From contig DQAA01000583.1 of assembly GCA_003523465.1 (NCBI GenBank), forward strand, positions 3,184 through 16,433: a stretch of DNA of 13,250 nucleotides. Direction: 5' to 3'. A model generated the notes under the pieces. It saw only the letters and a list, made by a program, of their open reading frames with translations. It had not been told where the DNA came from and did not search any database. Within the stretch, counting starts at the first letter, position 1, and each line of letters starts with the position of its first letter. Below are positions 6,478-13,250 of this stretch, one piece after another. The translations under genes were made by a program, and so were the position numbers. The DNA is from Pseudomonas sp. (GTDB taxonomy: Bacteria > Pseudomonadota > Gammaproteobacteria > Pseudomonadales > Pseudomonadaceae).

Positions 6478-8448
6478 TCACACCTCTGACTCAGATGCTT
6501 CCACAGTTAGCCGAACCGCCTCGCTGAACGCCCCATACAGCTGTCGTGATTCCTCAAGGCAGCGCTCCAGCGGAGCGGTGTCGAGTTTGCTGTCGAGCTT
6601 GTCGATGGGGCCGAGCATGCGCTTGTAGGCCTCTTCTCCGGCGATTTGCAGGCTGTCGAGCCGCAGGCCGTTGATGGCGGTTTTCTGCGCGCGGATGGTG
6701 TCGATATCGGCCTGGATGGCCTCGTCGTACATCGAGAACACCTCTCGCAGCCGGCCCTCCAGGTGACTGCGCGCGTCGCCGCGCTGGTTGATCCCGCTGA
6801 AATACTCCAGCAGCGGAACCACTTGATACATCACCTCCTCACGCAGGGTGGAGCTGTACGCGCTGATCCCTGCCACCGCAATGCCCACGTCTTCCAGAAC
6901 CTCGCGGACCTCCTCCATGACCTCCTCGATGTGGTCCATGGCCTTCAGGTCGGCCTTGGTCAGCACCACGTAAACCGGGCGCTGCTCGACACCGATCTCC
7001 TGGATGAAGTCCAGGTCCGAGTCCGGCACCGTGCCGTTGACGTCCAGGCCGATCAACCAGACGATCGCGTCGGCTTGCCGGGCGAACTGGATGGCGGTGC
7101 GCTTGTCGCCATGACTGTGCTCGGCGGCTGTCAGCGGCGGGTTGTAGCCAGGGGTATCGATGAGGCAAATGTGGCTGAAATGCTCGGAATGCATCCGCAC
7201 GCCCACGCACATGAAGGGCATCAGGCTCTTCAGGTCGAAGCTGAAGGAGTTGATGAAGGCATGGGAGATGCTTTTGTAGAAGTCCACCTCCAGCGGGATA
7301 TGCCCGCCGTTCGCTGAATAGCCGCGGATCATTGGCGCTGGCGTGGCCAGCACGTAGCTGGGAATGGCGGTCACTGGCTGCATGCCGACCGGTAGGCGCA
7401 CCTCGGGGTCCTGGATGAAGCTGTTGATGAACTCCGACTTGCCGCTGCTGAAACCGCCGACGATCCCGACGATGGTGCGCTGGTGAACTTCCGGGAAGCC
7501 GACGAGCAAGGCCAGTTCCTGCTGGATCGACTGCAGCATCGTGACGGCCGTGGCTTCTGTCGCCAGGGATGATTCTCGGTCCGCGAACGCCATGTATTCG
7601 TTGCTCAGCAGCTCCTTGAAGCGCACCAGCCCGGCATTGTCCCGAGGTCGGGCGGCAAGCAGCCTGGAGATGAGCTGAAAGCGCGTCCAGGTGTCGCCAT
7701 GGCGTTGATGCAGTGCGTTGAGTTCGTCGGCCAGTTGGGCGCGCTGCTGTTGTTCGTCCTCAAGGGTTCGCTGCAGGGCGTCATGTGCTTCCAGGCGGTT
7801 TTGCAGGTCCTCGCGGGTGCTTTCCAGCGCCTGCCGTGTGTCTTCGAGTGCCAGTCGGGTGTTGTCTAGCTCGGCGGCGGTAGCGGCCTGTCTTGCACTC
7901 AGGCGCTCGTGCTCGGTGCTCAGTGCATCGAGACGCTCCAGGGCGTCGCGGTGCTCCTGGCTCAACAGTTCGTGCCGCCTGGTCGCCGCATCGAGCGCCT
8001 CGACGTAGTTCTGCAGTTTACTTCGGGTCTGTTCGAGGCTCAGCTCCAAGGCCTGGCGCGCCTGTTCGAGGCTGTTGAGCTCCTGGACCAGTTGCGCATG
8101 CCGCGCCGACAGCGTGTTGAAACGCAGCTTGGCCGTCTGTTGGGCCTGGAGATACCGGGTGTTGGCATCCTTCAGGGATCCTTGTGTTTTGTGCAGGGTG
8201 TGTCGGGTGTCGTCCAGTTCGGCGCGGGTGCTGGCCTGGCGTTCGGTCAGTTGCGCGTGGTCGGCCTTCAGCGACGCCAGGTGTCCGAGGGTGTCCTGAT
8301 GCTCACGGCTCAGGGCATGGTGCCGATCATCCGCCACCTGCAGGGACTCGACCACGGTGTTGTGCAATCGCTTGCGATGGCGGATGAACCACTGGCCGAG
8401 CTTGTCCAGATGGTCCATCAGCGCCGGCGAAAAGAGTTCGGTCTTCAT
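6478..8448 (-). CDS. Coiled-coil dynamin-like GTPase (656 aa), third gene of the operon
   Basis: This protein binds and hydrolyses GTP and probably acts at a membrane with its two neighbours. Residues about 40-250 form a long coiled coil rich in Leu, Glu, Gln and Arg. The GTPase domain follows: G1 GGFSSGKS (331-338), a G2 threonine at about 360 (QPVT), G3 DTPG (431-434), canonical G4 TKAD (497-500) and a possible G5 SAYS (529-532). A helical tail of about 110 residues completes it. The order, coiled coil first and G domain second, is unusual: in classical dynamins the G domain is near the N-terminus. The coiled coil contains an internal duplication. The start overlaps the stop of the upstream gene in ATGA (8445-8448), so translation is likely coupled. 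No membrane-spanning segment is evident. LeoB or LeoC is a possible counterpart; I did not assign either. Confidence 0.85.
   Translation of the reverse strand: MKTELFSPALMDHLDKLGQWFIRHRKRLHNTVVESLQVADDRHHALSREHQDTLGHLASLKADHAQLTERQASTRAELDDTRHTLHKTQGSLKDANTRYLQAQQTAKLRFNTLSARHAQLVQELNSLEQARQALELSLEQTRSKLQNYVEALDAATRRHELLSQEHRDALERLDALSTEHERLSARQAATAAELDNTRLALEDTRQALESTREDLQNRLEAHDALQRTLEDEQQQRAQLADELNALHQRHGDTWTRFQLISRLLAARPRDNAGLVRFKELLSNEYMAFADRESSLATEATAVTMLQSIQQELALLVGFPEVHQRTIVGIVGGFSSGKSEFINSFIQDPEVRLPVGMQPVTAIPSYVLATPAPMIRGYSANGGHIPLEVDFYKSISHAFINSFSFDLKSLMPFMCVGVRMHSEHFSHICLIDTPGYNPPLTAAEHSHGDKRTAIQFARQADAIVWLIGLDVNGTVPDSDLDFIQEIGVEQRPVYVVLTKADLKAMDHIEEVMEEVREVLEDVGIAVAGISAYSSTLREEVMYQVVPLLEYFSGINQRGDARSHLEGRLREVFSMYDEAIQADIDTIRAQKTAINGLRLDSLQIAGEEAYKRMLGPIDKLDSKLDTAPLERCLEESRQLYGAFSEAVRLTVEASESEV
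7751..8313 (-). repeat. Duplicated coiled-coil segment inside the 656-aa GTPase
   Basis: Two stretches of the protein align without a gap at an offset of 116 residues: LSREHQDTL...RQASTRAELDDTR (from residue 46) and LSQEHRDAL...RQAATAAELDNTR (from residue 162). Each is roughly 60 residues long. A more diverged third copy (LSARHAQLVQEL, from residue 113) lies between them. The DNA copies have drifted, so the duplication is old. Confidence 0.65.
8445..8448 (-). promoter_or_regulatory. ATGA stop/start overlap (745-aa to 656-aa GTPase)
   Basis: The TGA of the 745-aa gene and the ATG of the 656-aa gene share ATGA. No strong ribosome-binding sequence precedes this ATG, so re-initiation by the same ribosome is likely. 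Confidence 0.8.
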
Positions 8449-10682
8449 GCCGCTTCCAGCTCCCGGGCCATGCGTTGCAGGCGGTCCAGGGTCATGAGAG
8501 CGTTGTCGACTTGCTGTTCCAGCTGCTCCATGCGTTCGCGCATGTCCTGGAAGAATGCGCTGCTGAAGGAGGTCGGGAGCCGGTCGGGCACATCATCTGC
8601 GAACTCGCGTATTTGCTTCAGGGCCTGTCTCTTGAGTGATTCCAGGAGAGTCTTTGCCTCCTGGAGGAACGTTCGCGCCTCTTTGTCCATCAGGACGCTT
8701 CCAGTGCCCTGAAGATTGTTCAACTGCCGGGTGTCGAGCTCGAAAGCGGGCAACTTCAGCGCCGCAGCCAGGGATTTGGTGGTGCGGATGACCAGCGCCG
8801 GGTCGAGATCGTCGCCCAGATGGCGCCTTGCGACCGCGGTAGAGGCCTTGATCAGGTCCTCCCGGAACTTTTTAGCGAGCGTTTTGCTCATGCCCTTCAG
8901 ACTCCCGCCCAGGCCGTTGGCAAACTCTTCCAGACCCTCGCGGACCTGGAGCCAGTACAGCTTGAACTCGGTGTGCTGGTAGGTTTCGGTACCGCCGCCC
9001 CAGATCCAGTTGGCGACTTTTGCTGCGGCGCTGTCGCGCACCCTGGTGAGGTGTTTCGTCTCTTCTTCCGACGAGTTTCCGACATCCTTGAGCGTCGAGC
9101 GATAGACGGCGTCGAGCTCCTTGGTGAGATCCCGCTTCAGGGTCTGGCAAAACTCCGCTGCGCAGTCCTCCAGGACGTTATCCAGCTCATGGATGCCCAC
9201 CTCCATAAGGCTGTCCAGTTTTCGCCGCTGGGCCTTGAGGCTATCGATGTCGGCGCTGCGCACTTCCTGGTACTTGGCCTGGGTGAAGTCCAGCAGGTCG
9301 GCCCGGAACGCTTCCAGGGCGCAGGCTTTGGCGCGCACGAGCTCTTCGCGACGGTCCTGGATGATCCGCGCTTTCTGCTGGCGGACTTCCTCCAGCACCG
9401 CGCGCAATGCCTCGGTATTGGCTAACAGGTCGAGATTGCCCCGGCAGCGCTCGGCATGCTCGGGGGTGAAAAAGTCGGGGTAGTGGGTGCGCAGGTTGTC
9501 CCAGGCCTTGCACTCGCCGCTGTCCCAGCCATCCTGCTGTTCGAAGCGCACCGATAGGCTGCGGCAGATGCCCGAGGTATACAGTACCCGGCCGGCGCCT
9601 CGCTCGATCAGGCTGTCGAAGGTCGCACCGATCTCCGGGTGCTGAACCTTCAAGCGTTGCAGGGTATCGACCATATGCGTGCCGAGGGTGCGGGTGATCT
9701 TGTCCAGAGCGCTTTGCAGGGTTGGCTGGCGGGTGTCGCTGCCATACAGCTGGTTGTCGACCTGACTGGCGATCAAAACCAGCTCCTGCACGCCTTCCTT
9801 CTGGGTGATCCGGCTCATCATCTCGATGTCCTGTTCGCTGAGGAACTGACCGGCAGGGCTGACTATGAACACCACGTCGCAGTGTTTGAGCAGGGCGGTG
9901 GTGCGCTCCTCGCGGGACTGGACCGGGTCGTTCAGGCCCGGCGTGTCGATGATGCGCAGGTTCCGCAGCGGGTCCAGGGGCAGGAAGATGTCCACGCTCT
10001 TGGTCAGTGGCATGTACTCGCCATCGGCGCTCACATAATCGAGCAACTGTCTGGCCAGCGCCTGGGCGTCGGCGGCATGCAGGCGGGCTTCGCTGTCGAG
10101 AGCCGCGAGGTCGATTTTCAGACCGCGAATGCGCTGCCACTGATCATGGGCCGCGACCAGGGCATGTTCGCCCTGGAGGGCACGTTGCGCGGTTTTCTCG
10201 ACATCGGCATGGAACTGCTCGTCATCGACGCTGCGTCCGCTGCGTAGGCGACGCTGCCTCAGGGTTTCGAAGGCCTGGGCCTTCTCCTCGCGCAGGCGCT
10301 GTTCGTAGCGCAAGGAGCTTTGCTCGATGTTTTCCCGGTCGGCGGCAGTGTAGAACTGGACCTGCGCGCCGAAGGCATCACCGTAGGTCAGCGTGGTCAG
10401 CGCTGCGGTCATCGGTGTCGCTGCCTTGGGCAGGATCGAGTGTCCGTCGAAGATCAGCGCATTGAGCAGCGAGGACTTGCCGGCCTTGACCCTCCCCACG
10501 ACACCGATCTGCAGAAGGCGATCATCCTCGGCCAATTGGTCGAAGGCCTTCTCCAGGGCTTCGGGGCGGTCGATGGCATGCTTTTGCAGCCACTGGGCGA
10601 TGTCCTTTTCCAGTTCCGGGTTGTATTTCTCCATCCACTCATGGAAGCGCTGGCTCAGGTCCAGGAGGTGCTGTGCGTTCAT
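8445..10682 (-). CDS. Dynamin-like GTPase (745 aa), second gene of the operon
   Basis: This is a large GTPase of the dynamin type, probably shaping or binding membrane. Its G domain is near the N-terminus: G1 GRVKAGKSS (63-71), G2 threonines in ATPMTA (88-93), and G3 DTPG (246-249) reached after a long helical insert of about 110 residues. The G4 position reads SQVD (306-309) in place of N/TKxD, and a G5-like TSG lies at 369-371. Residues 430-745 are helical, with charged coiled-coil-like stretches. WIWGGG (559-564) and the glycine-rich GLGGSLKG (590-597) could be the membrane-touching tip, which is an inference. Both ends overlap neighbours by ATGA (10679-10682 and 8445-8448). It differs from E. 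coli CrfC, a dynamin-like protein of similar length, in all the G-motif surroundings I can recall. I treat it as a member of a Leo-like group. Confidence 0.87.
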   Translation of the reverse strand: MNAQHLLDLSQRFHEWMEKYNPELEKDIAQWLQKHAIDRPEALEKAFDQLAEDDRLLQIGVVGRVKAGKSSLLNALIFDGHSILPKAATPMTAALTTLTYGDAFGAQVQFYTAADRENIEQSSLRYEQRLREEKAQAFETLRQRRLRSGRSVDDEQFHADVEKTAQRALQGEHALVAAHDQWQRIRGLKIDLAALDSEARLHAADAQALARQLLDYVSADGEYMPLTKSVDIFLPLDPLRNLRIIDTPGLNDPVQSREERTTALLKHCDVVFIVSPAGQFLSEQDIEMMSRITQKEGVQELVLIASQVDNQLYGSDTRQPTLQSALDKITRTLGTHMVDTLQRLKVQHPEIGATFDSLIERGAGRVLYTSGICRSLSVRFEQQDGWDSGECKAWDNLRTHYPDFFTPEHAERCRGNLDLLANTEALRAVLEEVRQQKARIIQDRREELVRAKACALEAFRADLLDFTQAKYQEVRSADIDSLKAQRRKLDSLMEVGIHELDNVLEDCAAEFCQTLKRDLTKELDAVYRSTLKDVGNSSEEETKHLTRVRDSAAAKVANWIWGGGTETYQHTEFKLYWLQVREGLEEFANGLGGSLKGMSKTLAKKFREDLIKASTAVARRHLGDDLDPALVIRTTKSLAAALKLPAFELDTRQLNNLQGTGSVLMDKEARTFLQEAKTLLESLKRQALKQIREFADDVPDRLPTSFSSAFFQDMRERMEQLEQQVDNALMTLDRLQRMARELEAA
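10679..10682 (-). promoter_or_regulatory. ATGA stop/start overlap (585-aa to 745-aa GTPase)
   Basis: The TGA of the 585-aa gene and the ATG of the 745-aa gene share ATGA, and no good ribosome-binding sequence is seen upstream. Together with the second overlap it shows that the three GTPases are translated from one message. Confidence 0.8.
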
Positions 10683-12436
10683 TGGCGCGGCTCGTAGAGG
10701 GCTTGCTTGGCGAGTTGCTGGAGTTGTTCTCGGGCGCTGCTCAACAGGGCGATCTGATGCCCGGCAGCCTCTGCATCCTGGTTGCGGGTGGTGACCAGCT
10801 CGTCGATGAGCTTCTGCTTTTCAACGATCTCGTGACCGAATTCCGCGCCGACCTGGGTCACCAGGACGTCCATCTGTTCGGCGAGCAGTGCCGGCAGCCG
10901 GTCCCGCAGCTCGCGCTTGACCGACGGGATGATCTCGTTGGTCACTTTCTGGCGCAGTTGATCGCGCTGACGTCCTTCGTTGAAGAACGACAGGATCTGC
11001 GGAAGGAAGATGATGGCCAGCTCGATCAGCGGATTGACCACCGAGGTGGTCACCGCCAGTACCGTGGCCAGGCCCTGGTAGCTCACCCTAGGCAGTGGGT
11101 TGCCTTCCTTCCAGCCGGTTTCCTGCTTCAGCCTTTCCAGTTCGTTGCCATTGCGCGCCGCCAGGGACTTGCTCCAGTGCCCCAGTGTCTCCCCAGTCTT
11201 TTGCAGGGACCGGTTGATCCTGCCGGTGAGCTGCTCCAGCCAGTTGGGGTCGTTGCTGAACTGGCCCATGCTCCTGCCCAGGTCGCCCACGGTTTGCGCA
11301 AAGTCGCTGACCACGGTGCGGCTGAGCAGGTCCATCTGTTCCTTGATGGTGCGGGTCATCGAGCCCCGCACGACTTCGGAGACGATCCGCGAAAACGCCT
11401 CCTGATTCCCGGCCAGGCCGGCGTTGACCAGTTCCGACTGGGCGTTGTCGAGCTCACGGCCGACCACATCGAGGCAATTGTCGACGGCCTGGTCCAGCTG
11501 GCGGTCGCGCAAGTCTTCCAGAATGCCGTCGCGCTTGCGTTCGATCTGGCGGACTGCATGGGTCAATTCGCTCAGGGCATGGTCGTTTTCGGCCTGGTTC
11601 TTCTTCAACGTGGTCAATGCCAGGTTGATCTGGTTCAGCAGCCCGTGGGTCAGGTCCTTGAGGCGGTCTTCGAAGACCTGGCGGACGATTTCCTCGGGTT
11701 GCAGGTCGGCCAGCACTTCGCCCAGGCGCTTGTCGCCGTCGAGGCCGATGCATACTAGGGGGCGGGTGTCGGCGAAGTTGAGGCTGATCTGCTCGTCGAT
11801 CAGCTCGGCGACGTCCTGCACCTCATCGTCGGCGCGCAGGTTGACCTTGTTCAGCAGGAAGGTGAAATCCCGGCCATAGGTCTGCAGGTCGTCCAGTTGC
11901 CGCAGCATCGACTGGGTGATGTTGCCGTCCTCGACGCTGGTTACCACGATGAAGTGCACGCCACGCGGCAGGTAATGGGCGATCGCCTTGTTGTGGTTGC
12001 CCAGGGAGGACCCGAAGCCCGGCATGTCTACCAATACCAGTGAGGGCAGGGCTTTGAGGCGCGGGTTGTCGAGGTGCAACTGAAGGTGAGTGAATTCGCC
12101 GGCCCGGGGTTTGATCGTGGCAAGGTCGTCGACGGTCAGGCGCTCGCTGCTGCCATCGGCGCGGACCGCCAACAGATGAGGGTCGCTGGCGTAGCGCAAC
12201 TCGGTGGCCAGTTCGGTCTCCGGCGCCAAGCCCACGCCCAGCACATTCTCCCCGAGAAACGCATTGAGCAGGCTGCTTTTGCCCGCGCTATAGGCGCCGA
12301 TGACGGGTACCAGCAGTTCGGTGTGCTGGATATCGTCCTGCAGCGTCGTCACCTCGTCGATACGGATCGAGGTCTCGGCCAGCAGTGGCGGGATGGATTT
12401 CAGGTAGGCGAGGTAGGTGCGCTGGGTATTCAACAT
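10679..12436 (-). CDS. Dynamin-like GTPase with hydrophobic hairpin (585 aa), first gene of the operon
   Basis: This is a bacterial dynamin-like protein and the first gene of the three-gene operon. The G domain shows G1 GAYSAGKSS (47-55), G2 threonines in PETELAT (72-78), G3 DMPG (137-140) and an odd G4, NKVN (196-199), where Asp is replaced by Asn. A helical stalk follows. At 451-485 lies a strongly hydrophobic stretch, from LATVLAVTTSVV to LAIIFLPQILSFF, like the membrane-inserting paddle or transmembrane hairpin of cyanobacterial BDLP and LeoA. The final 100 residues are helical and return to the stalk, which is the expected layout. Length and layout are close to ETEC LeoA, so this is the best LeoA-like candidate, though I assign no symbol. 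AAGGA lies 12 bases before the ATG (12449-12453); an in-frame stop just upstream excludes an earlier start. Confidence 0.88.
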   Translation of the reverse strand: MLNTQRTYLAYLKSIPPLLAETSIRIDEVTTLQDDIQHTELLVPVIGAYSAGKSSLLNAFLGENVLGVGLAPETELATELRYASDPHLLAVRADGSSERLTVDDLATIKPRAGEFTHLQLHLDNPRLKALPSLVLVDMPGFGSSLGNHNKAIAHYLPRGVHFIVVTSVEDGNITQSMLRQLDDLQTYGRDFTFLLNKVNLRADDEVQDVAELIDEQISLNFADTRPLVCIGLDGDKRLGEVLADLQPEEIVRQVFEDRLKDLTHGLLNQINLALTTLKKNQAENDHALSELTHAVRQIERKRDGILEDLRDRQLDQAVDNCLDVVGRELDNAQSELVNAGLAGNQEAFSRIVSEVVRGSMTRTIKEQMDLLSRTVVSDFAQTVGDLGRSMGQFSNDPNWLEQLTGRINRSLQKTGETLGHWSKSLAARNGNELERLKQETGWKEGNPLPRVSYQGLATVLAVTTSVVNPLIELAIIFLPQILSFFNEGRQRDQLRQKVTNEIIPSVKRELRDRLPALLAEQMDVLVTQVGAEFGHEIVEKQKLIDELVTTRNQDAEAAGHQIALLSSAREQLQQLAKQALYEPRQ

Positions 12437-12616
12437 GTTCGATACGAATCCTTGCGTATATCAAATACGTTCATGGGCGTAAGGGAACGCAGCGGCTGCA
12501 GCCGGTCATGACGTGGGCCTCCCTGCGAACTGGTTGCGATTGCGGCATTTTGCTATCGTTAGCGGCCTTGTGCCAGCACTAATACCGATCTTCCCACGGA
12601 TGAAGAGGATAGCGTC
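12437..12616. promoter_or_regulatory. Divergent promoter region of the GTPase operon and the unknown gene
   Basis: This 180-bp gap lies between two divergent starts. TCCTT at 12449-12453 is AAGGA on the minus strand, the likely ribosome-binding site of the operon. Near the operon start, TTCG-ATA-CGAA (12438-12448) is a small dyad. CGGCTGCAGCCG (12493-12504) is a perfect 12-bp palindrome and the best operator candidate for control of both genes. I saw no clear sigma-70 pair. Confidence 0.4.
12605..12608 (+). promoter_or_regulatory. Ribosome-binding site deciding the start of the right-edge gene
   Basis: GAGG lies 8 bases before the ATG at 12617, ideal spacing. A second ATG two codons later (12623) would be 14 bases away, so the first is preferred. 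Confidence 0.65.
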
Positions 12617-13250
12617 ATGACCATGACCTGGGGGTTGTGTGGCCCGGATCACGTGGGTAGCGAGCGACGCACCCGCACACTCGATATCGGTGCGGCGGTG
12701 CGCGAGTATAACGAGCGGGCCGTGCCCGGCATGGGTGCTGTCTGGTACGCCAAGCAATTGCTGCTGGCGACCCTGGGTGTTGCCCTGGCCCAGGCCCTGC
12801 GCCGGCACGGGATGACGCACTCGAATATCGCCGTGGCCAATGCCATCGAAGCCTTGGGCTGCTATTTCGCGCTCACCCGCGACAACGGTCAGGGTGATAG
12901 CCGGGTGCGCGGTTCGGAGAAATTGCGCGGCAAGGCCGGTTTTGACTTCAAGACCCTGTGCAAGCCTGGCTTCTATGTCAGCCAGCCGATGCGCATGGGC
13001 TCCGGCCAGGCCTTGCTGGCCCTTGGGCTGGTGCGTGCCCAGGGCGAACGCTTCAATGCCTTTGCCTGTACGGACTTTGGCGGTGAGTTCATCAACGCCT
13101 GCTGCGAGGATGACGGCGTGCTGCTGGAGACCTTGGTGCAGTGGGCGTTGAAAGGCCGCGCCGTGAGCGACTTGAAACCTGGCGTGCGGCAGTTGCTTTC
13201 ACCGCTACACGGGTTGCCTGCAGCCGCTCGTGCGTTGCTGTCACGGCGTA
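12617..13250 (+). CDS. Conserved-looking protein of unknown function (3' end outside window)
   Basis: An open frame runs from a well-placed ATG to the right edge without a stop: 211 complete codons, so the real protein is longer. It starts MTMTWGLCGPDHVG. Residues 38-62 (PGMGAVWYAKQLLL and after) are hydrophobic enough for a buried helix, less so for a membrane span. The segment SNIAVANAIEALGCYFAL (69-86) and the block PGFYVSQPMRMG (117-128), followed by ALLALGLV and ERFNAF, read like conserved motifs. I do not recognise the family. It is divergent from the dynamin-like operon with only 180 bp between, and has the same GC-rich codon use, so it may be co-regulated with the operon and belong to the same system. 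That link is inference from position only. Confidence 0.75.
   Translation, partial: MTMTWGLCGPDHVGSERRTRTLDIGAAVREYNERAVPGMGAVWYAKQLLLATLGVALAQALRRHGMTHSNIAVANAIEALGCYFALTRDNGQGDSRVRGSEKLRGKAGFDFKTLCKPGFYVSQPMRMGSGQALLALGLVRAQGERFNAFACTDFGGEFINACCEDDGVLLETLVQWALKGRAVSDLKPGVRQLLSPLHGLPAAARALLSRR

Noticed and set aside
7909..8712. 267-codon plus-strand frame
   Set aside because: It is antisense to the coiled-coil GTPase and the end of the 745-aa GTPase; no motif of its own.
9241..10140. 299-codon minus-strand frame
   Set aside because: It is an Arg/Pro-rich shadow in another frame of the 745-aa GTPase.
8445..10682. Identification of the 745-aa GTPase as CrfC (YjdA)
   Set aside because: The length is similar, but the residues around the G motifs and the N-terminus do not match the E. 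coli protein as I recall it.
10673..11758. 361-codon plus-strand frame
   Set aside because: It lies opposite the 585-aa GTPase, which has clear G motifs; high GC keeps the antisense frame open.
12840..13151. 103-codon plus-strand frame
   Set aside because: It is out of frame with the better-supported gene starting at 12617 and is rich in Ser, Arg and Cys.
1..13250. CRISPR array, tRNA or rRNA
   Set aside because: No regularly spaced repeats of the right size and no structural RNA sequence were seen on either strand.

Overview
The window looks like chromosomal accessory DNA of a GC-rich gammaproteobacterium, most likely a Pseudomonas. The codon use, the IS66-type transposase and the style of the genes suggest this; no rRNA or tRNA is present to confirm it. 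It reads as a stretch of a genomic or defence island: an insertion-sequence end, a nuclease-like divergent gene pair, a gene-poor spacer, a three-gene dynamin-like GTPase operon, and a divergent unknown gene cut by the right edge.

Layout: (1) 1-401, the right end of an IS66-family element: the C-terminus of its large transposase and a probable terminal repeat. (2) 402-619, short sequence without a convincing gene. (3) 620-1876 (-), an HNH endonuclease-type protein. (4) 2072-5851 (+), divergent from it, a 1259-residue protein with an N-terminal block resembling PD-(D/E)xK nucleases and a long, mostly helical body without a P-loop. (5) 5852-6477, a gene-poor spacer with a hairpin, a 21-bp-spaced direct repeat and a small possible reading frame. 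(6) 12436 down to 6478 (-), three GTPase genes (585, 745 and 656 aa) joined by two ATGA stop/start overlaps. (7) 12617-13250 (+), a divergent gene of unknown family that runs off the window.

How the genes may work together: the tight coupling of three large GTPases suggests they are made in fixed ratio and act as one membrane-associated complex. Bacterial dynamin-like groups such as LeoA/LeoB/LeoC of enterotoxigenic E. coli, and the related Eleos anti-phage system, are the closest precedents I know; the match here is by architecture, not by a search. The HNH gene and the 1259-aa gene share a 195-bp divergent intergenic region and could form a nuclease-based two-gene defence module. That module and the three-dynamin operon are the two candidates for little-described systems in this window. 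The 1259-aa gene is visibly more AT-rich than the GTPase operon, so the two were probably acquired separately.
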